DNA of 64,000 nt, from assembly GCF_018143015.1 (NCBI RefSeq), contig NC_054747.1, positions 30,188,733-30,252,732 of the forward strand. The letters run 5' to 3'. Origin of the DNA: Lytechinus variegatus. Lineage: Eukaryota; Echinodermata; Echinoidea; Temnopleuroida; Toxopneustidae. A program made the translations under genes and the position numbers. Shown here piece by piece: positions 22,950 to 33,835 of the stretch; the first letter of the stretch is position 1, and every line of letters starts with the position of its first letter. The notes beneath the pieces are model-generated. The model saw only the letters and a list, made by a program, of their open reading frames with translations, was not told where the DNA came from and did not search any database.

Positions 22950-23529
22950 GGACATGTCCGCCCCAACCAAAAATGATTTGAATAAAAAGGAAAAATCCAA
23001 CAAGCACAGCACTACAAATTTCATTTAAATTAAGAAAGTTACGACATTTTAAAGTTTCGCACAATTTCACAAAACGGTTATATTCACGTCCTGGTCGGCA
23101 TACAAATGAGCAGGCTGATGACGTCATCCTTTCACTGTTTCTTTTGTATTTTATTACATGAAATATTCTAATTTTCTCCTCATTGTCAGGTGAAACACCG
23201 ATTGATTCCTCCCTGAACATGTGGAATAAGCATTATTATTATATGGTTCTGTCATGTTCGTCCTTATTGTCAAATGTGTAAAAAGTGAAATATATATTGT
23301 ATAATTCAAACAATATAATTCAAAAGAGATAGTGAGTGAGGGACATCATCGTCTGTCTCATTTGCATGTCACTGAGTTGTGCATATCACTGTTCTGTGAA
23401 CAATAAGCGAAACATTAAATTTCATAACTTTCTTAGTTTACATCTGATTTGGATGAAATTTTCAGCGTTTTGCTAGTTAGATTTTTCTCTATTTATTAAG
23501 ATCAACATTTTTGGGGGGTGAGCTTGACC
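22950..23529. mobile_element. TTAA-flanked MITE, copy 2
   Basis: It starts GGACATGTCCGCCCCAACCA and ends GGGGTGAGCTTGACC, between TTAA at 22946 and TTAA at 23530. It is the same family as 18741-19316. Its right TTAA is shared with the next element, so two TTAA elements are stacked head to tail. It is absent from the matching intron of gene 3. Confidence 0.75.
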
Positions 23530-23533
23530 TTAA

Positions 23534-24473
23534 AGACGTTTCACAGTTAGAGTAAAATCCATGTCATTTACACCAAACTTTGCACATAGATACTTTAGAG
23601 CCTTAATATTCGAAATATGCAAAAATTAACATAGGTCCATGTGCTTGATTTTTTGCTATAGAGCTTCAAATTTCTCCCAATTTGATGTTTTTAAGAATTG
23701 CGCATTCAAAAGAATTTGGCATTTTTAGACCGCCCAAGATTACTACAATGAGTTTAATTCTCTATTACTCAGTCAAAATACATGAAAAAGTCATCAAATT
23801 TCGCAAGAGAGTTAATAATTGTATAGTTAGAATGGAGAATCTATTTATATTGTTATTTGTTAGCAATTTTAAGCTTAACAGTACTGTCAGTTCTTAAAAA
23901 TGGCGTAAAAGATAACAAAATGCCAATCTAAAAAATGTGAAATTTCAGTAACAAATTACAAACGTACAATAAATGCTGCACTTTATTCAAAATCCATGTC
24001 ATTTTCACCAAAATTTTGCAGAATTGTAGAGGAAGGTATACCTAAGAGGTAAATATATTAAAAAATATGAGTTTATGTGCTTGTTTTCAAACTATCAGCA
24101 TTTTTATTAGTGCAAATGTGCTTTTTAAAACACCAAAAATGCGCCGAATGCTTTGTATCTATGATAAGAAAAAAATCAAAACCACTCTACCATTTATTAA
24201 AACTCGGGGTAATATTCGTGATTCTTGGCAGCACTGCAGAGTAAAGTATTTTGAAATTGTAGAGAGAATTATTATTTTGAATGGTCTATGGAATAATTCC
24301 ATTTTTAGCTTCATGGAATAACGCATGGGATCTGCAGTTAAAGTGCAGAAGATGAGAAAAATCAGCTCATATCCGCAGCTAATGAATCACCTGTTCATCC
24401 ATTATGACGTCAGCGCTCGGAGTGTAAACTATGCGCAGATCATAATGCGAACAAACATAACTGTGGAAAGTCC
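23534..24473. mobile_element. Second TTAA-flanked element, 940 bp
   Basis: The ends AGACGTTTCACAGTT and the inverted AACTGTGGAAAGTCC lie between TTAA at 23530-23533 and 24474-24477. Two internal blocks repeat a CCATGTCATTTNCACCAAA motif (23560 and 23993). No transposase frame was recognised. It is missing from gene 3, where the flanks join near 60285. Confidence 0.65.
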
Positions 24474-24477
24474 TTAA

Positions 24478-25220
24478 AGGGATGTTCAGAGAAATAAAAT
24501 GAGCATGTATTAAATTAATTATGGTAATAATTATTGTATCATAATCTGCGATGAAAAAAAAATGATTATCAATATAGTATCAAAGAACCAATACTCGAAG
24601 TGGCGAGAAAAGGTAAAATAAAAGTAGAACAGTAAAGCTGTTAATCGCGGATTGAATTTAATATTAGGGCGAGGTTATCCCCAGCTATAATATTGCCACC
24701 TTTACACCTCTAAAATTATATGCGTGAACCAAAATCTTGTGTTATATAACAGTTTACAGTCATTTAATATTCATCTTAATATTCCTTACCTTTAAAAGTC
24801 GTTTGCTCCTTAAGAAAGCTTATTTCAATAATATGAAAGCAGCTCAATTCATTTTATGAAATATTTTGTGTAAATTCTTGCCAAAATATTGAATTTTATA
24901 ATATTTCGTATTAGTAACATCATATATCACTTTTGTTATTTTGTTTTATTTATTGTATGATATGTGTTTACTTTGTATTGTATTTGGACCTTATGAAAGA
25001 AGAGTATTGCCATGTTGACAAAACAGAATATGGGCTATCCATCGGTTTTTTTTTCATACGAAATATAAATGCTACGACTACTACTGCTACTACACAACTA
25101 TCACTTGGCTTGCCTTTTCTTAATCCATGAAGCTAATGAAATATTTTGCATTGACTTGAATATTCCACCGCCTGATCGATACTGGGCTCATGATTCATTT
25201 TCATTTTTATGCATTTTTAG
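24478..25220 (+). other. Gene 2 intron 5, 3' part
   Basis: AT-rich intron, partly alignable with 60288-60570 of gene 3. No exon was found. It ends in TTTTCATTTTTATGCATTTT just before the acceptor of the transmembrane exon. Confidence 0.55.
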
Positions 25221-25771
25221 GTTCGGTGATGTCGATGATGTCCTCTAGCGAAATGCCGTTAACCAGGAATCCACAAAACTACTCTGAACACCAAGATGGA
25301 ACATCGAATTCGATACCACCTGTTGAAAAGAGTCTTAATCCCCATTTGACCCTCTTATTGGTTGGAACGATCCTGGCAGTGTTCTGTGCTATTTTGATTG
25401 TTGCGGTTCTCTTCGGGTACTCTCGTAATAGAAAGCTGAAGGCGGCGATGAAGATCCTAGATGAACGGCTTTCCTCTAATGTGACTGGATTCCCGAAAGA
25501 AGATTCATCATATGAGACACTCGACCTGCCCAACATCTCAACAGGAATACACCTATACACTGGCTTAAAGGTATCTGGAATTAGCAACGAAGACCAGGTC
25601 TACACAGAAGTGGCCATTGCGAAGGATTGTGATGACGAAAGTCTTGGTTGCAGTTATAAATCTTCAAAACACTCTAATGGCATCAGGTCTAAGGCTGGCA
25701 GGCTTGATACTCGAGAGAGGGACATTCCATTGCCATCGGAACCGTATGACTCCACATATGCTAATTGCTGA
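25221..25771 (+). CDS. Gene 2 transmembrane and cytoplasmic-tail exon
   Basis: The terminal exon has acceptor TTTTTAG|GTTCGG in phase 1 and TGA at 25769-25771. A short stalk (SVMSMMSSSEM, NYS sequon) precedes one helix (LLLVGTILAVFCAILIVAVL, about 25352-25411) and the basic SRNRKLK. The tail has tyrosines in SSYETL, LYTGL, VYTEV and STYANC. SSYETL fits the ITIM form S-x-Y-x-x-L, and YETL-(11)-YTGL resembles a widely spaced ITAM; either could recruit SH2 proteins or clathrin adaptors. The exon aligns end to end with 61084-61685, differing by a 27-bp gap in the tail and a shorter stalk. Confidence 0.88.
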
Positions 25772-25798
25772 TAACGTTATTTTAAGTGTCTTAGCCAG

Positions 25799-25872
25799 GG
25801 TAATATAGGAGCGCCTTGAGCACCTAACAAGGTGGATACGTGCGCTACAAAAATTCTATATTATTATTATAT
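25799..25872 (+). mobile_element. CR1/L2-type 3' tail fragment in gene 2 3' flank
   Basis: TAGGAGCGCCTTGAGCACC, then TGCGCTACAAAAATTC and an ATT microsatellite, match the common 3' tail of CR1/L2 LINEs and their SINEs. Gene 3 lacks it at this place and carries a SINE close by instead. Confidence 0.6.
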
Positions 25873-27560
25873 ATCTTCTCTCCTTTTCCACTGGCTTTAT
25901 ACATATAGGGGGCATATTGATCCGCAGTCATGACAAAATATAAAGGACAAAATTAAATATGGAATAGAAAAGGGGTGACATGAAATATACTTTTTAGTAG
26001 TTAGTCCAAGTTATCGCAGAATATTAGAAAATCCAAAACTTTTTCAAATTTTGCCATATCTGGCCCCTCAAAATGTTCTGTTTATTATGCCACTGCTTTT
26101 TTATGAAGTTCATTCCTATTTCAGTCCATCTTTTGCTATTCTTTTGTATACAATTATGATTTTATCACACTTCAGAAATGCACCTTCTGTATAAAATACG
26201 TTCAATATACACACTGTTCGGTAACATGCTGTCCACTGTGTTGAGTAATCAATGGTAATGTATGTTGTCAAAAGAATATATATATTATCAAATTGAGCAT
26301 ATCTATTTCTCAATTATTAGTTTTTATTACCCAATATGGACAAAATTTAACCAACAGCTGTGTGTGGACAGTATGTTGCCAGTGATTGTTAAATGTTGGG
26401 GATTTCTTTGCCCAACATTGTTAAGAGCGTACGTAGTTTGTGTATATTATTCATATACTTGCGATCATTATATTGAGTTATATGATTATTGTATCCAGGA
26501 GTTTATGATGGTCAGGATATTCCACTCAGACGAAATGCAATTTGATCAGATTGTACCAGAATTATGCACTCGCACCAACTGACTACAAACTGACCGATGG
26601 TATGCCAATGATAATATTGTCGCAGCATTTGTCGGGTCTGCAGTATTCGGTTTCTATCTTGGTGAAGTTTAAAGGCTTATAATTATATTTAAGGTCAAGT
26701 CCGCTCTAGAAGAATATTGATTTGAATAAATAAAGAAAAATCAAACTAGAACAACAATGGAAATTTCTTCAATATAGGATGTAAAATAAGAAAGTTATGA
26801 TATATATTTTAAAGTTTCATTTTTCACAAAGCAGTGATATGCACAACTCAATGGCATGCAATGGAGAGAATCGATGATCTCCCTCACTTACTATTTCTTT
26901 TGTTTAATATTTCATTTCTTTTTTTTTACAGATTTGGCAATAAGGACCAACTTCATTGAATCATATAGTAATTAACTACACTAATTCGACATGTTCAGAG
27001 AGGAAGTAATCTTTGTTTTACTTGACAATGAGAAGAAAATTAAGAATAATTCATATTTCATGTAATAAAGTTCAAAAGAAATAGTGAGTGGATGACGTCA
27101 TCTTTTTCCTCATTCGCATACCGACCAGGATGTAGATAAAACTCTTTGTGAAATTAAGTGAAACTTATACATATTAAACCTTTCTTATTTTACATTGATT
27201 TTGATGAATTTTTCAGTGTAATGCTTGTTGGATTTTTCTCTTTTGATTCAAATCAACATTTTGTTGGGGTGGACTTGTCCTGTAAGATCTGTGTTTGTGG
27301 CATTTACATTCTAACACTAATTATAGAAAGTAGCTTTCTGTAATTTTTACACATTTGCTTGCAACAGGAACTATGAATAATGTTGTTTAATTTGTAATTA
27401 TGAAATACACAAAATAGCACTGTCGTTGATACATGCATATTTATAACGTGTTTGTATAGACCACTCTATATTCTTACTATTTAATACGATGGAACAGAAT
27501 ATTGCTGCTTGAAAATATTAATCCTTATAAATATTAAAAGACCACACTTTAAACAACCTT
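25873..27560 (+). other. Gene 2 3' flank, likely 3' UTR and end of duplicated unit
   Basis: It is alignable with 61941-63935 of gene 3. A well-kept block (26480-26670) includes TTGTACCAGAATTATGCACT..CTGACCGATGGTATGCC. No clear polyadenylation signal could be assigned. 27345-27560 matches 63770-63940, the last common sequence seen. Confidence 0.55.
26693..27281. mobile_element. TTAA-flanked MITE, copy 3
   Basis: It starts GGTCAAGTCCGCTCTAG and ends TTGTTGGGGTGGACTTGTCC. TTAA is intact on the left (26689-26692) and altered to TGTAA on the right. The gene 3 paralogue continues without it near 62525 (TTTATATAAAGATCTGTG). Confidence 0.7.
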
Positions 27561-27702
27561 TGTTACTCTCGTTTCTTTCTGCAGTATTGAATTAGATGTT
27601 AGGGTGCATATGTGAGTATGCGTTTACTAAAAAGCAAATGAAATTGTGTAACAAACTCTCAGGAAGGTAGGAGGGCAAAGATCGAGTGAGTTTGAGTAGA
27701 GC

Positions 27703-28337
27703 GCATACATTCGTAATTCTGACGCTTCGTTATTACGAAGGTCCGTTAGTCCGAAAACAAAATGAGGTTCGTACTTCCGACGGTTCGTTAGTCCGGAAAC
27801 AAATGAGGTTCATAATTCCGTAGGTTCGTTATTCCGAATGTTGGAATATTCCGAAGGTTCAGTATTTTGAAGGTTCGTAATTCCAAAGTTTCTTAATTTC
27901 GAAGGTTCGTTAGTTCGAAAACGAAATACGGTTCGTTAATTCTAAATGAAATGAGGTTCGTTTGAAGTACTTGTTCTATTCATGTATTCCATGAAGTGCT
28001 TAAAATATTCCTTTTCAGGTAATCCTCATAAAAATTTGAAAAGCAACGGTGTTTCTCTCCCTCCACCACGCTTTACCCTTCCAGTTTTTCCGGCTTCGCC
28101 ACCTATAAAATTTATTTTTGCATTATCGAACCTTCGGAATAAAGAACCTTATTTCGTTTTCAGATTCACGAAAACCTCGGAACAACAAACTTTATATCGT
28201 TTTGGGGTTACCGAACCTTCGGAATAACAAACCTTATTTCGTTTTCGGATTAACGAAAATCGAGATATAGGCAATTTACGTGTTTTAGAATTCCGAACCT
28301 TCGGAATAAAGAATCTTCGGAATTACGAAGTGTAACC
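27703..28337. mobile_element. Foldback element, TTCCGAAGGTTCG family, long copy
   Basis: The 635-bp element has ends GCATACATTCGTAATTC and GGAATTACGAAGTGTAACC. It is flanked by perfect 10-bp repeats TGAGTAGAGC (27693-27702 and 28338-28347). Both halves are built from TTCCGAAGGTTCG, TTAGTCCGAAAAC and TTTCGTTTTCGGATTAACGA modules in opposite directions around a centre of about 28000-28120. The 9-10-bp TSD suggests a foldback or Mutator-type element. Confidence 0.75.
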
Positions 28338-28384
28338 TGAGTAGAGCATAGGGGTGATAGGGGTGGGGGGCTGAGAGTGGGCAC

Positions 28385-29756
28385 TCTTTCTCCCCATCTC
28401 CCCCTAACCAACCCCATTCACTCACCTTCTAATACCCTATTCGCTCTCACCCACACCTATACCCTACTCTCTCTCACCCACACCTAACCTTAATACTCAC
28501 CAACCTTAATACATACATACTCTCAGCCACCCTTACCTAATCACTCTCACCCATACTTAAACTACTTACCCTCACATAACTTACTCACCCACACCTAATA
28601 TGTTCACTCTCGCACTTACCCTAGGCACGCTCACCCACATTTATCAAATCTCACCTACCCTACTCTCACCTTCACCCAACCAACTCACTCTCACACAATA
28701 CTATCCTACTCACTCTCAATCTCACCAAAGCTACTCACTCTCACCCACAAATATCATCCACACGTGTCAACTCTCACCCTCACCTGCCCTCGTCACTTTT
28801 GCTCGCACATGCCCTACTCATTTTCACCCACACATAACCTACTCAATCTCACCCACAACTACTCTGTTCACTCTTACCCTCACCCAATCTTCTCACTCCC
28901 ACCTTTACCTAACGTACTCGCTCTCATCCAATCTTACCCCAATCACCCTCACCAACACTTAACCTACTCACTCTCACCCCACCCTACCCTATACTCTCAC
29001 CCACACCTACTCTACTCACTCTCACCCACACCTATCCTACTCACTCTCACCCACACCTACCCTACTCTCACCCACACTTACCCTACTCACTCTCACCCAC
29101 ACTTACCCTACTCACTCTCACCCACACCTACCCTACTCACTCTCACCCACACTTACCTACTCATTCTCACCCACACCTACCCTACTCACTCTCACCCACA
29201 CCTAACCTACTCACTCTCACCCACACTTACCCTACTCACTCTCACCCATACCCTACTCACTCTCACCCACACTTACCCTACTCACTCTCACCCACACCTA
29301 CCCTACTCACTCTCACCCATACCCTACTCACACTCACCCACACCTACCCTACTCACTCTCACCCACACCTAACCTACTCACACCCACCCACACCTACCCT
29401 ACTCACTCTCACCCACACCTACCCTACTCACTCTCACCCCACCTACCCTACTCACTCTCACCCACACCTACCCTACTCTCACCCACACCTACTCTACTCA
29501 CTCTCACCCACACCTATCCTACTCACTCTCACCCACACCTACCCTACTCTCACCCACACTTACCCTACTCACTCTCACCCACACTTACCATACTCACTCT
29601 CACCACACCTACCCTACTCACTCTCACCCACACTTACCCTACTCACTCTCACCCACACTTACCCTACTCACTCTCACCCACACTTACCCTACTCACTCTC
29701 ACCCACACCTACCCTAATAACTCTCACCCATACCCTACTCACACACACCTACCCTA
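28385..29756. repeat. Minisatellite, 25-bp unit, ~1.4 kb
   Basis: The unit is CCCTACTCACTCTCACCCAC + ACYTA, near-perfect from about 28975 to 29750 and increasingly degenerate toward 28385. A shorter variant unit (TACCCTACTCTCACCCACAC) is interspersed. The unit has no stop codon in any + frame and is not a multiple of 3, so all three + frames stay open and yield a 25-residue periodic peptide; this is not a gene. Confidence 0.95.
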
Positions 29757-30454
29757 CTTGAATATTTGAAGAAAAAAAGTAATAGTCTACAGAAAAGCAT
29801 TATTCATGAAGACTGACAATAGATGACAAATAGCATGCACGTCACCTAAGTGAAAATTCAGGAAATAACTTAATGAACACTGTAATAATTGACAAGAGAA
29901 ATTCATATGCGCAGAATGCTACAAACACTGGAAGATTACTATAAGAAATTGACTTTATATCAAGCAATATACAACACCAGATGTTTTTTGGTTGCGCGCG
30001 CTGGTGGCTGCCCGCCCACTGCACATCTCTCTGATTGTGTTTGTATATTTCTCTTGTTTATACGTTTAAGATGTATTTGTTTTTTGTGATATCTTACTAT
30101 ACCTGCATCTGAGATACTACTAGTCAAATTTTGGAGCATTTAGGTCTGTATTATTGATAGATAAACCTTGTAAAGTTTTTGCACCTTTTTTGTGATTGTA
30201 CCTTTATACTGTGCAGTAGAGGCCATTGCTTTATACACATGCCAGATTACATCTGGCCTGTTCACTTATGCCTCAAGTCAGTGCTGCTACTGTGCTGCTA
30301 TTGTGTACTACTGATTCTTTTGTTTTGTATAGATGTTCACTGTCACTATGAATCTTACTGGCTTTGTAACTTTTATATGCCTGATGCTTGTGCTTAACCG
30401 AAGGCAATATGCAACAACGCAGCACTGCAATCTAGGCCGAAGTGATGTTATTGA
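29757..30454. other. Spacer before the LINE, possible LINE 5' region
   Basis: Between the minisatellite and the LINE open frame there is no recognisable domain. It may include the 5' UTR or a decayed ORF1 of the LINE, but no boundary repeat was found. Confidence 0.4.
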
Positions 30455-30589
30455 TACTCATGTACCATTGATCATATATATGTAAATAATGTTCATAATC
30501 GTAATAATGTACATTCATTCAGTCCGAGCAAGAAATATATTGGTGCTCCTGTACAATGTTATGCCAATTCTGTATCCACATTTCATATC

Positions 30590-32428
30590 TTGATATTGTT
30601 ATCAGGTGATGTGAATCCGAACCCAGGCCCTGTCACACGTAGTAAGGCCCATTCGGATCCTGATCCTGACACAAACTGTCTTTCAGTGTCATACAAATAT
30701 GACAGTAAAACACTTCACTCTCTCAATACCTGTTCTAATTCTACACTCTGCTGTAATCAGAACAAAGAAGTTTGTAATACGATCATGTCTTTAGGTATAA
30801 CTAGAGGACGAAAGACACATCGAGGTAGGAAGGGTGGCCGTGACCGTTTTAATGACAACATAAAATTTGGTATGCTTAACTGCCGTTCTGTGCGTAATAA
30901 AACTACCCAATTTCATGAATTTGTCCTCGATCACCGACTCGACTTCACATGTGTCTGCGAAACCTGGCTTACCACATCCGATGATGCTGCAACTGCTGAC
31001 CTCTGTCCACGAGGATATCTCTTCAAGCATCACCCCAGATCAACCAAGCGCGGTGGTGGAGTCGGGTTCCTCTACAAGGACAGTCTTCATGTTGATATTG
31101 GCCCAACAGGACAATTTGACACCTTCGAATCCCTGTCTGGAACTTTGTCTCATGCCGGCTCTAAGCAGGTCGACATCATCGTCGTCTACCGTCCTCCTGG
31201 ATTTCAGGGATTTTCTCAGTTTCTCATTGATTTTTCAGCATTTCTTGATGAGAGACTGTGCAATCCTTCCTCTATCTTTATCACGGGGGACTTGAACATA
31301 CACCTGGATAAGACTTCGTCTCCGCACACTCTTAAGTTTCTGGATCTCATCAGCAGCCATGGTCTCTCCCAGTTGGTCACATCCCCAACTCAAGACAAAG
31401 GTCATATTCTTGACGTTGTCCTCGTCCGGAACTCGGACAAGCTACCGATCTCCAAACCGAACATTATTCCAGGTATTTCAGACCACGCTGCTATCACCTG
31501 TATAATTCGCTCTTGTAGATCAAATCGTGTCAATAGAGCATATACCTCACGCAACATCAAAGATATCAATAGAAAGTCTTTTATAGAAGATGTCGCGAAA
31601 AGCAATATTATTTCCCCATCCTCCGTGTCTGAGAATATCGACTCGGCTACCAACCGCCACAACACCATCCTAACCTCACTTCTCGATATTCATGCCCCTG
31701 CCAAGACCCGCAAAGTGAGAGATCACCGAGATAGCCCCTGGTACAACAGCGAGATAACCGTTGAGAAACGCAAGCGTCGACAGCTCGAGCGACGATGGCG
31801 GTCAAACGGCAAGCTCTGCATAGACAGACAGATGTTCCAAGCGCAACGAGAGGTTGTGAATCATCTTGTTGAACGCGCCAAGAAATCCTACTATGTTGGG
31901 CTAATCAACATGTGTGGTAATGATACTAAGAAACTCTACTCCACCGCTAACCGTCTCCTCAATCGTAAACAGGACTCTCTACTCCCAAGGCACACCGATA
32001 GTCAAGAACTGGCCCAGAGATTCATCCACTTCTTCCACTCGAAGATACATAAAATTCAGAACAGCCTTACCCCAGATCTTACACCTGTCGATCCTGTCAC
32101 ATCAGCTTCCTTCGATACGATCCGGCCAACGACTCCTGACGAGATAAAGTCACTATTTCGCAGATTACCAGCCAAATCTTGCCATCTAGATCCCATCAAT
32201 ACTGTTCTCATCAAGGAATGCAGCTCTACATTCGCTAGTATTATTACCTATATTGTTAATCTAAGTATTGATCAGGCATGTGTACCTTCTGTCCTTAAAA
32301 CGGCTCACATCCTTCCTATCCTGAAAAAACCCAATCTTGACCCCCAATCCTTGAGTAACTATCGTCCGATTTCTAATCTTCCATTCCTTTTCAAAATATT
32401 AGAGCGAGTAGTTTTTCACGATTATTAG
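30590..32428 (+). CDS. LINE ORF2, 5' part: 2A-like peptide, APE endonuclease, RT start
   Basis: The open part (612 codons) starts at a non-ATG codon; the frame is open from 30455 with no upstream in-frame ATG. LLSGDVNPNPGP matches the 2A ribosome-skipping motif except Asn for the Glu of DxExNPGP, so activity is doubtful. Endonuclease motifs follow: MLNCRSVRNK, CETWL, RGGGVGFLYK, VVYRPPG, GDLNIHLD and GISDHAAI, all catalytic positions of an AP-type endonuclease. The RT begins at HILPILKKPN and NYRPISNLPF. The end at 32428 is caused by a frameshift, where sequence resembling FSRLLDYCIDNNLLDPF continues in another frame. It acts in LINE target-primed reverse transcription. Confidence 0.9.
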   Translation: MILLSGDVNPNPGPVTRSKAHSDPDPDTNCLSVSYKYDSKTLHSLNTCSNSTLCCNQNKEVCNTIMSLGITRGRKTHRGRKGGRDRFNDNIKFGMLNCRSVRNKTTQFHEFVLDHRLDFTCVCETWLTTSDDAATADLCPRGYLFKHHPRSTKRGGGVGFLYKDSLHVDIGPTGQFDTFESLSGTLSHAGSKQVDIIVVYRPPGFQGFSQFLIDFSAFLDERLCNPSSIFITGDLNIHLDKTSSPHTLKFLDLISSHGLSQLVTSPTQDKGHILDVVLVRNSDKLPISKPNIIPGISDHAAITCIIRSCRSNRVNRAYTSRNIKDINRKSFIEDVAKSNIISPSSVSENIDSATNRHNTILTSLLDIHAPAKTRKVRDHRDSPWYNSEITVEKRKRRQLERRWRSNGKLCIDRQMFQAQREVVNHLVERAKKSYYVGLINMCGNDTKKLYSTANRLLNRKQDSLLPRHTDSQELAQRFIHFFHSKIHKIQNSLTPDLTPVDPVTSASFDTIRPTTPDEIKSLFRRLPAKSCHLDPINTVLIKECSSTFASIITYIVNLSIDQACVPSVLKTAHILPILKKPNLDPQSLSNYRPISNLPFLFKILERVVFHDY

Positions 32429-33670
32429 ACTATTGCATAGATAACAACCTCCTTGATCCCTTCCAATCTGCTTACCGCCCCCATCATAGTGTTGAAACCC
32501 TCCTCACAAATGTTACCAATCATGTTCTCCACGAGATGGATAAGGGAAAAGTGACTGGTATGATACTCCTTGATTTGTCAGCAGCATTCGACACCGTTAA
32601 TCACACAGTCCTAATCAACACTCTCATATCTCTCGGTGTCAATGGTAAGGCACTTCAATGGTTTAAATCATACCTTACTTTTCACTCCCAGGCAGTAAGG
32701 ATAAACGGTTGCCTTTCTTATTTTTTTACCATTTAAATGCGGAGTGCCGCAAGGCTCTGTGGGCGGTCCCACCATGTTCATGTTATATCTAACAGGTCTT
32801 AGGAATATTTTCCTTCAGCACTCACTCTCTTATCATATCTATGCTGACGATATTCAAATATATACGTCATTCAAACCCAATCAGAGCGATGCAGCTAGCG
32901 CTATCCACAATCTTGAGCGATGCGTTGACGATGTCCATATCTGGTTGAACTCACATTCACTTAAATTAAACCTTGCAAAATGTGAATTTATCATGTATGG
33001 ATCCAAACCTCAATTAGAAAAGATTTCGATCAATTCAGTCACGCTCGCCGGGCATGTAGTGTCCTTATCTACTGCCTGCCGTAATCTAGGTATTTTTCTT
33101 GATTCCCAAATGACAATGTCCACACAGATTCAACGTATCTCTCAATCAGTTCGCTATCAGTTACGCAACCTAGGCTTCATCCGTAAATACCTCACCCGCA
33201 ATGCCACAGAAAAAATCACCCATGCTCTAATATCATCTCGACTAGATTTCGGAAATGCCCTAATGTTTGGTTTACCTCAAAATGCTCTTGCAAAACTTCA
33301 AAAATTACAGAATGCTGCTGCGCGTATAGTGACCCTCACCAATAAGCACAGCCACATCACACCCGTTCTGAAATCGCTACACTAGCTACCTGTTGAACAA
33401 CGCGTTATTTTTAAGATTCTTTTATTACTCTTTCACTGTACACATGGATCCGCTCCTCTCTATAACATCTCCTTGATACACCAATAGGCCCCTTCTAGAT
33501 CTCTTCGTTCTCAAGAATCTGGTTTGATGGTTATCCCTAAAATCAAAACAAAGTGGGGGGGGGGGACGTACATTTGCCCATGCTGGGCCATCCGCATGGA
33601 ATTCTCTTCCTCGGACCATTAAAGATAGTAGCTCTGTTGAAATGTTTAAGTCTAATCTTAAAACCTATGT
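32429..33670 (+). pseudogene. LINE ORF2, 3' part: reverse transcriptase, broken
   Basis: 32429-32736 carries FQSAYRPHHSVETLL and MILLDLSAAFDTVNHTVL. From 32738 the frame changes and gives GVPQGSVGGP, the catalytic YADD at 32840-32851 and LKLNLAKCEF. The C-terminal LHxLPVEQRVIFKILLL, with a TAG where the family has Trp, and AWNSLPRTIKDSSS follow in pieces up to 33670. At least four disruptions mean it cannot make an active enzyme. Confidence 0.88.
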
Positions 33671-33835
33671 TTAATTTGGCCTACAATTGATATTTATCCC
33701 TTCTATTTGTCTTCAGCACTTTTAATCTAAATACTTTTCCTTCTTTTTCACCTCTACTTTGCACTAGTGCGCCTAGAGCATTTGATATTCTTATGGATTT
33801 GGCGCCATACAAATCATATATATTATATGACTCAT

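Larger units (their letters stand above)
30455..33835 (+). mobile_element. CR1/L2-clade LINE, decayed, nearly complete coding part
   Basis: The order is 2A-like peptide, APE endonuclease, reverse transcriptase and CR1/L2 C-terminal region, ending with a GGCGCCATACAAATCATATA tail. The reading frame is lost by a shift near 32415, regained near 32735, then interrupted by stops at 33383-33385 and 33487-33489 and a shift in the G-run near 33556. It is not in either duplicated unit proper. No target duplication was identified. Confidence 0.85.

Noticed and set aside
28764-29372. Long open frame of about 200 codons with Ser/Thr/Pro/Leu/His periodicity
   Set aside because: It is the translation of the 25-bp minisatellite, which has no stop in any + frame.
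28385-29756. CRISPR-like direct repeats
   Set aside because: The units are contiguous without spacers, in an animal genome; it is a minisatellite.
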